Shown in pieces: positions 24,085 through 36,039 of a stretch of 64,000 nucleotides of DNA (within the stretch, counting starts at the first letter, position 1; every line of letters begins with the position of its first letter). The stretch lies in NCBI GenBank assembly GCA_036873755.1, contig JAVTVY010033764.1, positions 62,001 through 126,000 of the forward strand. Direction: 5' to 3'. The stretch is from Hanleya hanleyi (taxonomy: Eukaryota; Mollusca; Polyplacophora; Lepidopleurida; Hanleyidae). Below the pieces are notes generated by a model, which was not told the DNA's origin, searched no databases, and was given only the letters and a program-made list of their open reading frames with translations. The position numbers and the translations under genes are program-made.

Positions 24085-24330
24085 ACAGAATTCACACAGA
24101 AACTATTTTGATACAAGATAACAGCGGTCAACAGTATGCAATGAAGCCGGACTGGAGGCTTAGAATGTCCCGTGTTGGATTCCTATCTTCTATCTCATGT
24201 AAGACATTTTTCTCCATCTTAAGGATACGTTTCCGTCTTAGTTTCTATCGAAAAGACGCACTCTTAGCAAGGACATTCTTAACCTTCACAGCGGCAGTGC
24301 ATGTTCAGATCGTCGCTGGTATCATGGGAC
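24085..24330 (-). repeat. degenerate Naiad tail (reverse) with MITE
   Basis: 24133-24150 (gcggtcaacagtatgcaatg begins near 24124) is the reverse complement of the conserved tail block around CCGG, and the tail resumes at 24290 with cggcagtgcatgttc. The MITE copy C lies between. Confidence 0.6.
24152..24290. repeat. MITE with AAGAATGTCC ends, copy C
   Basis: Ends CTGGAGGCTTAGAATGTCC and GGACATTCTTAACCTTCAC are inverted repeats. Read in tail orientation, its interior aligns with copy A in the same direction, and it occupies the same CCGG site of a Naiad tail. Confidence 0.7.
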
Positions 24331-26191
24331 AGTACTGTGTAGCCCTGGGGCTGTGTTTAGGCTATCAGGTTGAGAATTCCCAATCAACACTGACAAACGA
24401 AGGTTATCTTTGATACATTATACTATGGAAATAGTATTGGGAAAAATATTATCGGTCAGTCATGGATTAAACACAAGGAACATTATGAAGCAAAATCGTG
24501 AAATATTTCTGAAGTGGCTGAATGTTCCGGTAGACCGGAAAAGCTCCATTTATTAGTTAAATAACCACTTTTTGCAAAAGTCTACGGTGACTCGCGTTTT
24601 TATTTCATAGTTTAATCGAGAGCCATTGCCAACATATGTTTGTCAGACATATAAAAACATAATTACAAGAGAGCAAATACGGCAAATACAGCAAATCTCC
24701 GTAATGGTGTACGTAAAGCCATCAATTAAAAAGATTTACAGAGATGTGGCAAGGTCGGCATCTTTCATCTTTAATTGTACATGGCCTCTTGGAGATCACG
24801 TATATATCATGTCACAGTAGAATTGAGTGTGATGGTCGATGCGATGATGGGTGAGGAACGTATTTCCCTATGATTTCTTCAACGCGACTAGAATAACTGG
24901 GTTAATGGACCTACATGTATGCAGTCAATTACCATCCAAACTTAATGACGCTCACAAATAATATACATGTAGATCTCAGAGACAGGGAAGATTAAATGGG
25001 CAATTTAGGCCAAATTGTTCTGTTAGTATCAGACATAGTAGCACGAAGACCTCGACCATAGAAGCTGAGTAACGTCTTCCTGGCTTGCACATCAGTTCTC
25101 ACTGACGCGATCGCCTGCTCAATTACTGGAATGCCAGATACACACCGAAACCTGAAGTTAAACACTTAAATGTTTGACAGCGAGTTGGCTCCTTGCAAGA
25201 GCAGTTCTCAATGATACAAAACATCGCGATGTTCTTTTCCTAAAATCCTTATCGAGGATTTTTTTATCCGAAAGAATTCCAAGATGTTTTATAAAGTATA
25301 ATGTATCTCGGTCGTGCAGGCCGATTTTTGTCGACATTGAAATCATATCATCATTATGAACCAAACTAATATGGTCTTACCTATACGATGTGTGTATATG
25401 CCTCCAGTTTGTAGGCCTACAGCTGCGTATCGATCACTGGACAACGAAATACAGTTGTCCAGAGATTAAGGCATTTCTGGCTTTGTATACGAGTATGTAA
25501 AAAATGATCTCAGAGGGAATATATAAAGCCTTCATACACCTGATGGACCGTGGACAAAGAACCACCTATTGCTAGCATAACACCATCACGGACTGTTTGA
25601 CTATTCAATGCCTAGTATATAACACTGCTAACCCCCAAATCTACACTGGTCATGTTTTCACTTGGATCTGGAGCGCCCGGAATTCACGTCCGATACATAA
25701 ACTCATTCCATTTGTCATCTGCAAACTTCTTTAAGCTGCGGTTATTGGCGTGCCGATTTTTTGATGGACAGCGGTTGTGTACTGAATGAAGGATCTGGTG
25801 CTTATATTCACAAAAATAATGATCATATTATAGAACCGTATTTCGGGGGATCCTTCACGAGGTAGCTATGATGTGTGCGACTTTGATTATTGGAGGATTA
25901 CAATATTGAAAAGCTGCAGACGCTATTATTGAGAGGAGTTCGGTATGCATGTAATAATTGGCAAACAGTGAATGCGATTTGCTGTCAGTCCGTTATAATG
26001 GAAGAGGAACTTGACACAAAGAAACTTGACGCCATTGCCAACAACTTGACTTAAAACATGCAGATCCCGGAATTACCAAGACAAAAACGTACATTCACCG
26101 TAAATACAGTGTATAAAACGTTGGCATCATTGTTTTTAATAATAATATGGAATGAAGCATATAATGGGAGAAATTTAGATCGTTGATAATT

Positions 26192-26878
26192 TGACCCTAC
26201 CAGGCCTGGGCTTTTTGGAACCTAGACGGCCTGGAGGTAGGACATTTTTCCTACCCGTTCTGTTAGGGGACTGAAATGTCCCATAATATATTTCAAGATC
26301 AAGCTCTACCAGAAAAAAATGTAACAAAATCCAAGATGGCCAGTCTGATGACGTTACGCTAACGTCTTATTCCGGAAATGCTTTCTTGGTCGATTTTTCA
26401 GTCAGATTATTTTTTTCTTTTTTATCTGTGCGAGTTTTTCCGCAAATTGTAATAAATTAGGAAATAATTAGCTGATGTGGAACAAATACTTTTGAGCATT
26501 CTTATGCCTAAAGAGGTAAAAAGTGTGAAGAAAGTCGACGAAAACGCAGCGTTTCAGTTTTGAATTTACCCATTTTCCCCTTGTGAAGGCTAAGAATGTC
26601 CGACTCTTATCTTCTCACCCAGCTAGAGCATTTTTCTTCCCATGGGGACAAGTGTCCGTCTTTGGTTGCAATACAAAAGGATATGAAAAGAGACACTAAT
26701 CACCAGGACATTCTTATCCATCACACCCTGCTTGCAGGCAAAGCATATAGGCACGAAATGACCCTAATATGATAAGCAATGACGCCATGGAGTGGCAGCC
26801 CTCAATTTTCTATCGTAACGGGGATAGGGTAGAAAGTTTGAAGGGAGAATAATCCCCCACCAACTCCTGTTAGGGTTA
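26192..26878. mobile_element. non-autonomous DNA element with AACCCTA..AGGCCTG ends, copy 1
   Basis: Begins TGACCCTACCAGGCCTGG and ends CCTGTTAGGGTTA, an imperfect terminal inverted repeat. It shares its ends and a stretch near them (GATAGGGTAGAAAGTTTG) with the copy at 37603-38042. It contains a CCAAGATGGCC block also seen in R1. No coding capacity. MITE copy B is inserted at 26583-26724. Confidence 0.65.
26583..26724. repeat. MITE with AAGAATGTCC ends, copy B
   Basis: Ends GTGAAGGCTAAGAATGTCC and GGACATTCTTATCCATCAC are inverted. The interior contains GGGGACAAGTGTCC and AAAAGGATATGAAAAG, shared with the reverse complement of copy A. About 142 bp. Confidence 0.75.
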
Positions 26879-27544
26879 AATAAGAGCCTGCCAGCTATGT
26901 CTCCCAGTATCGGTAATTTCGAGGTGGCACCAGAGATAACATTGTCTGTTTCCTTGAAAATTTCAGGAAGGCCATAATACTGATAACCATTTTGTTTCTG
27001 AAACAGCTATGCAGAACACTGAGATGCAAAATAACATCAGTACCAAATTGTTTGTCCCCAACATAATGTCTATAGAATACGGGAATGATGTATTATATAA
27101 TATGGTTTTTAGTTTCTTTCCAATAAATCGACATGTAATCTGGACATATCTCAAATTAGGTTGAACGCCAACCCGCATGGCAAGTGTGAATCTAGTAAAA
27201 GAACAAATTCTCAAAACTATAGACGTACTATCAAATGCCCGCGCTTAGCGCTCAACGCCTGGGAGGACTTGGGAGGGTCATGCACCCTCCCCTCCCCGAG
27301 AAGAACAATTGAAAAGTTAGGCCTCGGTTAATCTTATATGTTTTTTCAACCATTAGAAAAATTCTATATACAGTAAACCGAATACGTAGAATTGTTTTTC
27401 TAAATTCCTAATGACCGACATTGTAGCATTATTATGGTCTCAAACATTATTGATCGACAGAACGTCCTCTGGTGTGTCAGTGAACAAATATCCTGGGTTC
27501 AACAACAGATAATCATCGTTAATAGCGTTCAATGTGAAGCACTG

Positions 27545-27700
27545 ATCGTTTCGTTTTTGCGCTAAACAACTATTTCTAAACGGTAACGGAATGGATTTTT
27601 TTTATGGAATCACCAATACTCATGCTTCATACCGATGTCCAAACGCTTTTCGTTAACGAACTGATCTTTCGCTAAACGAAACGATATTGAAACCCAACAT
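27545..27700. repeat. possible short fold-back element
   Basis: GATCGTTTCGTTT near the left end and AAACGAAACGAT near 27690 are inverted copies; other GCTAAAC and GTTAACG motifs repeat between them. The boundaries are uncertain. Confidence 0.35.
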
Positions 27701-30700
27701 GAAAGTAGGGAGACTAGTACTACGCTTTCATGAGCAAACCGTTATTGCGCCCTTACAATCTAAACAATATTTAAATGCTAACGAAAAATAACACACACTC
27801 AACGCCGTTAAAAAATATAATAGGCTAAACATGGACATTACACGAATATTATCCAAGAATATCTCATGTAATTCGTGTACCTCATGTAACTCTGACTTAG
27901 CTTTTCCGGTTGGTATTGCCTAGCAATATGGGCTGACGATTACTGGCTAAAATCTCTCCATTTTACTGGAGAAAGAACTCGTTTGGTCTTGCTGGAGGCT
28001 TGTCTTTACTTTCCCTGGAGGGATACCTCTGCCACGCATCTTACTTTTTCACCCACCGATGATCGAAAGTCCTTCGTCATCTTGCTCAGAATTCTAAATA
28101 TTGGCGTTGACAGAGATCATATCAGGTTGGTCGAGGACCCCCCTCCCTCCATTCCCCCATATGGGCTAACGCATATTGGTGAAAACAATGTGTTTGTATG
28201 ACAGAAAGTTTGTCGCGTACCCCCTTTTCACGCACCGGAATTCTTGCTCAGGATTCTAAGCTGTCGTCGACGATTGTATCAATGCACTGATGAATATAAT
28301 ATTGTTTTCCCTTTGTGGTTTGACTAACATTAAAGTGGATTATTATGAGTCGGGGTCGTTTGGAAAGGGGTGTGTTTGTCGATCCTGTGATCGCCATCGT
28401 AGATCCGCCCTCAGTAATATTGTCTCTATGATTTGCATTTCTATACATTCCAATTTAGCGTTCCCTTGGAATCCGTCTTAGAGTCCTCTGCATTCTGGTC
28501 ACACATGTCCAACTAATCATATCGTAATTAGTTATATCGTCGTTATATGCCTGAAATAGTGCTGAACGCGACGTTAAATCCTAACCCATACCCACACACT
28601 TTATCCTAGTCTGAATGTGAGGTGCATAACCAGGCTTTCCTGTGAAGTCAAATGGTTGTTTTTTAGTCGCCTGAGGTTTTTCTCACCTTTCACACATCTC
28701 ACCAACTCAGTTGAGTGAATTTATTATTCATACCTTCGCACATTAATCCATTTCGTTTTGTTCGTGGACTTGACAGTATGTTTCAATAACATAGGGCAAT
28801 TTTTCTTTACACTAGTAATAATATATTTTGTTTAGATCAGACGAAGGAGGAATTTTATCTGCTATTCCGCCCGTGTGGCACGCTTCAGTTCGCGAAATTA
28901 AAGTCTTGTTGGCGTTGTTTATTCCGTTCGACCGTCAAGTCGCAATTAGGTCAGTGAGCGAAGCTCTCTAGATGACGTGTCGAGCGTTTTCCATATTAAC
29001 TCATACCCCCAATGACCTAAGGACGCCTGCCAATTCGAGAAAACCAAATTAGCTCATGCGCGAGGGAGCTTACCATCTCAGCCAGTCCATGTGTATTTCT
29101 CCTTTATTTGATTTAAATTCCCATCACCATTTCCCTATGCGCTGTATAGTAAGTAGGCCGTTCGCCTCGCAAATGTTCTGTTGCCCTGCAATCAGATAAT
29201 TTCCAAATATTGAGAAGAGATGATTGGGTTCTGTGACATCAAAGTGACCAGAAAAGCGTCCTCTGTCTGAACAGTATTGAGTTAGACCTATTGACATCCC
29301 TTCTCAAGCCCTTCTTCTAGCCAGACTACATGTCCGTTCCAATTGTTATATGTCTGGATCGTCGTATCCAATGCTTTCTTGTATGTCAGAACCATGGGTT
29401 TGAATCTGAAGCCAATCTATCCCAATAATGCACAATGTTCTTCTGCAATATGCTCGGAATATCATTGGATCAAAGCACTCGCCATTGGTAATGTTCGGAG
29501 GACAGTGACATCATTATCTTGCTTGCTGGTATCATTGGAAACTGCTGACTGCTTCTCGTCTCCTTGTGTTCATTCAGTCTTAATAAAAGAATATCTTACA
29601 AACGCTCCCTGTTTGTACAGGTCGAATGTGAAATCTTATGGTCCATCTCATCAACATATAATAACTTGCAAAGACACATTATCCCTATGTCTGTGTATTC
29701 GGACTAATCCACGTGTTCTCGGAGAAAGAAGAAGGGTCTACCTCATGATTCCGCTTCAGCTAATTTATCCACACATACCCACCCACTGATTTTATCGCCG
29801 AATAATGAAACGACTGATGCCTTGTTGTCTTCAGAGCGGTGGCAGAAGGGGCTACGTTACTTTATAATAGATTGATGCTGTCTTTCTATAATTGGCACAG
29901 TCTTTGTTGACAGGAGCTGCGAAATGTATCCCGGAAGTTACGCCAATATTAAAATGCAGTATACCCGAACGAACTTTCCTCTGAAAGTGGTATAATTCAG
30001 AGTAGAATTCGAATTATGGAATTTGTTCATGGAGCAAATTGCATCTCCGACTGGTAACGGTCAAGTTTGCAAACTCCGCTACAATAATCTAAACTTATAC
30101 AAGCAGACGGACAGATGACCTTCATCAGGCGAGAACCGCTGAACCGCTGTCGGATTACACCCGGACATCATCGGAAAGCTCACGCTACTGGGAGCGTCAT
30201 AGCTGCATGTATCTCGGATTTTAAGAACGGCCTTCGAACGCCAGTGGGGCCGAAAATGTAACAGTCCCAAGTTTTATGACAGGCAGATCGACATCCCCTT
30301 AAATATAGACTCTGAAGCACATGATTCTCTAATGATCGGTACGTTTGAGTGACTTAGGTTAACCGGAGGACTATACTGTGAAGTCATATGGCTCTGTCAG
30401 TATGTCGGCACCTCTTCCCACTTCCCTTATATGTGTTGTAACTTAAACTTTCGGCCCAGGACATGCTATGCCAGGCCCAACCAAAGATTATTGCATTAGA
30501 GTCCAGATGTTTAGTACACTGTATCACGTTTCACAAGTGGTCCAGGAATTTTTACTACAATTTTATAGTCCTCCTCATTATGATGTATCCCCTTTCCCTG
30601 TCTGGAGCAAAATGTCGTAATATGGCTTTTGTGAAATGTAATATCGCTTTTGTGAAGAAGCATGTCAATCGATTGGGCCTGTTATGGAGATAAACAGGGT

Positions 30701-31667
30701 GGTCAAAATATATTTGATTGTTTATAATGATACCATCTCTCTTCTAGTCCAAGTTGTACACATATAGTGTGTGAACGTTTCTACACATCGGTACAGTTAA
30801 TAATATCAGGAATTTAGTAGCTAACCATGATCCAAAATTGTGTTTCCCTAAGTTATGATTATGTAATATACAGACTATAAAGAGACAATATACATGCATA
30901 TGCAGGCTGTAGCCTGAATATCTGAATACAAACGTGGCATCTAACATTCATTAGCTGACCATCGTCCATGAAGATTTTCCTGATCCAAATAATTACCGTA
31001 AATTACATAATTATTCTATTTTAGTGTCGGATTAACTATTCCCCTTTCTGGAGATAACTGATGCCAGAATAAATGGTAGCACATATTACCATAAATTTCA
31101 TCGGAATTCGTGGGACATGTATACGAATCTGTACCCCTAATAATCAGTTATAAACTGTTTCCAGCGATATATAAGTTATTCCACATTTTATTCAGACAAA
31201 CAGATTTTGTCAACCCTATTTGAATGGATGAATGTAAATTGCATGTACACAAACTTGACATTCAGTAGCCGGCTGGCCTCAATGAAGATGAATCGGAGCA
31301 ATATGCAAGAGGTGAGAAAAACTGACGACGTCTGGCGACTAAAGAGCATCCATATGACTCTACAGGAATGCATCCCTGGCATCCAACATTCAGACCCGAG
31401 AATACATTGGATTCACGGACGTAGCCTTGGTATCTCAGCCGCTCTTTTATTGCAGATGTTCATGACTATGACGTATCCACACGGCACCTGGCACCGGCTT
31501 AAGCGGAATTAGTTACGCTAGCTCGGAAGCTGTGATGACCGATCAGCTCAAATAACCCATGTGATAATAATGGATGATCCTCCTCTATTTTTGGAAAACA
31601 ATTGTTTTAATAATAGCACTAAACTCGAAGCAGACCTACAACAAACGTATGTAAATACAACCTAAGT

Positions 31668-31778
31668 ATTACAAGAGAAGCGGTCAATAGTTTTAAATGA
31701 TGCCAACAACACATGAAGTTTCTATCAGCGCCATCACATCGAATAGCCAGGTACAACACCTGTCTTATATAAAGCATC
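31668..31778 (-). repeat. old Naiad tail fragment beside copy 4
   Basis: acaagagaagcggtcaatag followed by gatgccaacaacac is a decayed reverse-strand tail. It sits just 3' of the end of Naiad copy 4. Confidence 0.5.
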
Positions 31779-31786
31779 ATTACAAG

Positions 31787-32185
31787 CGTCTAGTCCGTCA
31801 TTCATAATCCAGCCGTCGTCCATTAGAGAATATCCGCGTCCATAATCCAAAGACCTATTCCATTTTCCATATAACAGTATTAGCACCAAATTCAAAACGA
31901 CAATCATAGTATCCATAAACATAGGCTTGTTTCCTGCAAGAGAGAAGCGGTCAACAGTTTTCAATGATGCCGGCAAGACATCATGATGTTCCAAAAATAT
32001 CAAATCCGTATCACTGATCAGTATTCTTAATCCATAATATTCGTTATAGAGTCGTCATCTAAAAAATGATGTATCTCAGTCACGCTTTGATTGTGACTGT
32101 TCATATGAGTACCATGAGGATCTTGAAGTACATGAGTTCATACGGCCCCTAGCCCCGGGTTAAGCGGAATTAGACACAAGTTACG
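31787..32185 (-). repeat. Naiad 3' tail with a small conserved frame
   Basis: The conserved tail downstream of the RT stop, also in copies 1, 2, 3, 5 and 6. It contains the block TTAAGCGGAATTAGACACAA just after the stop, and an open frame beginning MIFLEHHDVLPASLK, with a hydrophobic run (VLNLVLILLYG) and ending YSLMDDG. In tail orientation a pyrimidine-rich CTTCTCTCTTGCAG|G resembles a splice acceptor. Whether the frame is translated is unknown. Confidence 0.7.
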
Positions 32186-32189
32186 AAAC

Positions 32190-33570
32190 GTAGCGCCATA
32201 GATCTTGCACGCTACGTTCGTATTTTGCTATCAGCATGCGATATATATCGCCAAATTTGAGAAACTTTGAGTGTAGGCGCTTGGTGGAATAGCCCTGTTT
32301 TTAAGTCTCTGCACCAATGCTTTGTGACGTTGATTAAAATCGTCACATTTAACACAGGATCTAGCAAATGCTACCAAGCGAGATATGTATACGCCATATG
32401 CAGGTCCCACTGGAATATTACTGTTCAGAAAGGGATAGTTTACGATGTCGAAATTGTAATCATCTCTTTTGTCATAAAGTCGACGAGAGAGAATGCCCGC
32501 TTCATTTTTATAGAGATATAGATCTAAATATGATGTGCCTGTAGGGCTATCTGTAGTTTCCTTCAAATCCAGTGAAGGTGGATATATATCCTTCACTGTG
32601 TCATTTATATAGCGATTATTCACAGCGAGAAGATCGTCTATATAGCGTTTGGTGAATGAGAAGGAACGGGCTTTGAATGGATCGGTTTTTGAAAGCGCCT
32701 GCATATAGTCATATTCATAAGAGAACAGATACAGGTCAGCCAACGGGGGTGCACAATTAGTGCCCATTGGAACACCTATATGCTGCTGATATATTGTGTT
32801 GCCAAATTTCACATAGATATTTTTAATGAGAAATTCAAGCAACTCTATAAACAAAGAAACATCCATGAATGATATCTCTTGTATGTAGTCGAGCTAAAGA
32901 ATGCTTTATGGCTTCCGACATTAATATATCTACGATCAGTTTTCTTGAACACCGATACTATTAATGAACCAAGACAGACAATAAGGTCCTGATGAGGGAT
33001 TGTAGTATAGAGAGTCGAGAAATCCCATGTGGATACATGTCTGTACGGTATGTGACCTTTAGCATCAAGTTCTTTCGTAAGACATTTTGAGTTTTTCAAT
33101 ATCCACATACATTCAACGCCAGAGTTCTTAGAAATAATGGCGCAATACCTTTTCCAAAATGCTTTTACCTCCTGAAGGGCCGTCGTCAATAGGGTTGAAA
33201 GAAGCTTGGTGGTGCAGCTTCTAGAACCAGCTATGAATCTAGCTTTGTATGGTGATTTATGCATTTTGGGAGTCCAGTATATCTTTGGTATGTCGTTATG
33301 ATTGGTTGGAAGACAAATACCTCTTTCCCTGAGAAACTTTGTGTGATTGTTAAATAAATCTTCCAGAGTAAATGCAGTTTGGGAGTAAGTAGACGTATTT
33401 GATGAAGATATGTCTACACTCAATTTTTTAACCTGCACCTGGTAATAGTAATATTTACATATGAATATTATATTATTCGGAGCTTTGTCTGCTGGGACTA
33501 TGACGAATTTACTCTGGAGATTTGCTGGAACTTCTTGCGAATTGAGGTTTCTCAGTACTTGTTTGCTTGG
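32190..33570 (-). pseudogene. Naiad PLE reverse transcriptase, copy 4
   Basis: Starts after the linker with LNSQEVPANLQSKFVIVPAD (the ADK block typical of PLEs) and YWTPKMHKSPYKARFIAGS (the PKxHK-like motif), then motif A STWDFSTLYTTIPHQDL. A single-base deletion near 32872 (in HSWDVSLFIELL) shifts the frame. It then continues with GVPMGTNCAPPLADLYLF (motif B), YIDDLLA (motif C at 32633-32644) and PVGPAYGVYISRL. Another one-base loss near 32300 disrupts the last 35 codons. The catalytic aspartates are intact. The enzyme is related to telomerase reverse transcriptase by family; that is literature knowledge, not seen here. Confidence 0.88.
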
Positions 33571-34499
33571 GGAAGAGTACTTCTGTCAATATGGCGGATT
33601 GTTTCAACGACCTTCCTCTTGGTGAGGTCCAGCCAATCAGCCAGTACTGTAGGTTCAACTTTTTCTCGCTTAGACCAATCAATAACGTACTGTTCTAATG
33701 CAGACAGGACTATCTTCTGGTCGGCCTTCAGATTTATTCTTCTAGGCTCTCTATATTTAGGTCCTTTCACCAGGAGTAATTTCAGATCCTTATCACTCAC
33801 CACATCAAGGTCACCAGTCACAATATGTTTGCATGGTGTATAGATAAAGTTCGACGATTCACAATCACAACTATAGCTTCCTGACGTGTATAAGTTCCAG
33901 TCAAACTCCTGGACAGCATTGGAGTAATTGAATATTTTGGTGGCTATAGATTTAGTGTACTTATATGAAATGCAAGGAGGTTCTGTGAACTTAAAATAGT
34001 TGGTACAGCGTTGCGTACCTCTGGATCATTCAGGATTCGAGGTAAATTAATGATGTCCAGTCCTTTATCTGAGTAGTTGAGTTTCAAGAAAAGCCGATCT
34101 TGAGATGTTTCGATTATGTTCACTGGACGATACAACCGAAAATACGCTATATCTTGACATACTTTAATGATTTTTTATGGTATTATATTTTCTGGAGACG
34201 CAGATTGTTGTATATCTCTGGCTATTTGATCTATAGCTCTCAGAGGTAACGCATACAGAACTGTACGTAAGCTATGTGTACTATTGGGTGTGTTAGTTAA
34301 ACCCACTAAGTAATTTAAAGTGATATGATTGTGAATCATCGAACTATTAAACTTTCGCCAACCATGGCTGCGATGTCTCCGTTGATGGGGTTTAAATAGT
34401 TGGGTAATGTTGGATTTATTTGAACGGCGGTGTGTAGCATTGCCGAACCCACTGACATTATCATTTAAACCAAACGGAAACACTGACCCAAGTTCTAGC
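33571..34499 (-). pseudogene. Naiad linker region with CxC motif
   Basis: Coding between endonuclease and RT in copy 4, spread over shifted frames: 34501-34175 (MLELGSVFPFGLNDN at its start is the end of the endonuclease), an in-frame TAA at 34175-34177, 34174-33944, then after a frameshift near 34005 the frame EPPCISYKYTKSIATKIF, SCDCESSNF (CDC at 33861-33869), HIVTGDLDVVSDKD and KGPKYREPRR. Another frameshift lies near 33560. The CxC block is the family's linker signature. It is presumed nucleic-acid or metal binding; that is inference. Confidence 0.8.
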
Positions 34500-35102
34500 A
34501 TCCAGAATAATTCCCGCTCTCGGATTTTTCTCTCAAATCCAAAGGGGGAATCCTTAGCAGATGGATAGACGACGTCTATGATCTGAATACTAAAGTTATC
34601 CCAGCCATGGTCGGGTCCAGAAAAAATGCCTACCTATAAGCAATTGCTTTTTCCTAACGGATTTTCTGTGACCGTTCACCCTAAGATGGAGCCTTTGGGT
34701 GGTCTTGCCAACATACTGTTGACCACACTTCTTACAGGAAACTAAATAAATACAGTTTTTAGTAGAACAACTAAGATCAACATACGAGTTAACAGAATAT
34801 GAGTTACCAGTTAACGCGGAACTAAATGAAGCTGAAGTATTAAAGAGTGGACACGTGACACATACACGATGACCACACTTAGAAATTTTGAAATTATTAC
34901 ATGTAGAATTCGGTGCTAAACAATCATCAAGCGCAATATTACAAGGTTTGATGTCGTGGCCTTGCTTTGCTGTCAGAAATATATCTGTCATTTGGATTGA
35001 AAAAGGTCTTAGTGCATTTCGAACTATTAGAGACTCGGCCGAGAAACCTGCACTAAGGTTCCTCGGGTCTGTCTTCATATTTTTTCTTATTGTTGTGTCC
35101 AT
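34500..35102 (-). pseudogene. Naiad N-terminal GIY-YIG endonuclease, copy 4
   Basis: The frame opens at ATG 35102 (MDTTIRKNMK); an upstream in-frame ATG (MPGFCWW, near 35163) is an alternative start. Residues read KCGHRVCVTCPLF, the cysteine/histidine finger of PLE endonucleases, then NCIYLVSCKKCGQQYVGKT, the GIY...YVG core with the catalytic-type tyrosines, then QRLHLRVNGH with the conserved arginine. After a frameshift near 34620 come FSIQIIDVVYP and ERELFWMLELG, where the catalytic glutamate should be. GIY-YIG nucleases nick the target to prime PLE insertion. The frameshift breaks this copy. Confidence 0.85.
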
Positions 35103-35178
35103 TATGAGTGTTGGGTGTGCAGGGGCCCGGCCTCGGGGACAACTTGTCCACCAGCAGAATCCAGGCATACACAGGTTA

Positions 35179-35256
35179 AAATTACAAGCGTCTAGTCCGT
35201 CATTCATAATCCAGCCGTCGTCCATTAGAGAATATCCGCGTCCATAATCCAAAGAC
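35179..35256 (-). repeat. partial Naiad tail upstream of copy 4 (pseudo-LTR)
   Basis: These bases are the last ~78 bp of the family tail (reading GTCTTTGGATTATGGACGCG to GACGCTTGTAAT on the reverse strand), in the same orientation as copy 4 and joined directly to its 5' side. Tail sequence on both sides of one body is the pseudo-LTR arrangement known for PLEs. Confidence 0.85.
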
Positions 35257-35334
35257 TGAACAATTACAAAGGGTAGATTAGCGATCTATGCTGCGAAATG
35301 AATCGGTTGCAATCAACAGAGTCCTAGGCTATTA

Positions 35335-36039
35335 CTTTATGACAAAAGAGATGATTACAATTTCGACATCGTAAACTATCCCTTTCTGGACAGTAATATT
35401 CCAGTGGGACCTGCATATGGCGTATACATATCTCGCCTAGTAGCATTTGCTAGATCCTGTGTTAAATGTGACGATTTTAATCAACGTCACAAAACATTGT
35501 TGCAGAAACTTATAAAACAGGGCTATTCCACCAAGCGCCTCCACTCAAAGTTTCTCAAATTTGGCGATACATATCGCATGCTGATAGCAAAATACGAACG
35601 TAGCGTGCAAGATCTATGACGCTACGTTTCGTAACTTGTGTCTAATTCCGCTTAACCCGGGGCTAGGGTTCGTATGAACCCATGTACTTCAAGATCCTCA
35701 TGGTACTCATATGAACATCCGCAATCAAAGCGTGACTGAGATACATCTTTTTTTTTTAGATGACGACTCTATAACGAATATTATGGATTAAGAATACTGA
35801 TCAGCGATACGGATTTGATATTTCTGGAACATCATGATGTCTTGCCGGCATCATTGAAAACTGTTGACCGCTTCTCTCTTGCAGGAAACAAGCCTATGTT
35901 TATGTATACTGTGATTGTCTTTTTGAATTTGGTGCTAATACTGTTATGTGGAAAATGGAATGGGTCTTTGGATTATGGACGCGGATGTTCTCTAATGGAC
36001 GACGGCTGAATTATGAATGACGGACTGGACGCTTGTAAT
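35335..36039 (+). mobile_element. Naiad-type PLE copy 5, 5'-truncated, head-to-head with copy 4
   Basis: Starts inside the RT at the YDKRDDYNFDIVNYPF region and runs to ...GACGCTTGTAAT at 36039. Coding 35404-35619 ends early: a TGG-to-TGA change gives VQDL and then a stop, where sisters read VQDLWRYVS. The tail frame 35815-36009 (64 codons) is open. Opposite orientation to copy 4, with only about 80 bp between the two 5' ends. Confidence 0.88.

Larger units (their letters stand above)
31779..35178 (-). mobile_element. Naiad-type PLE copy 4, near full length (about 3.4 kb)
   Basis: The most complete copy. Read on the reverse strand it has, in order: an N-terminal GIY-YIG endonuclease (35102 to about 34500), a linker with a CxC motif (CDC at 33861-33869), a reverse transcriptase (about 33570-32190) and a non-coding tail ending at the family terminus at 31779. 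An N-terminal endonuclease and a CxC linker are the published hallmarks of the Naiad clade of PLEs; canonical PLEs have the endonuclease at the C terminus. A partial tail of the same orientation lies immediately upstream (35179-35256), as in PLE pseudo-LTRs. One in-frame TAA and about five frameshifts make it inactive. Confidence 0.9.

Noticed and set aside
29343..29789. 148-codon forward open frame
   Set aside because: It lies in R2 and its partner region (17590-18060) does not keep the frame; it also crosses a decayed Naiad tail block, so it is chance.
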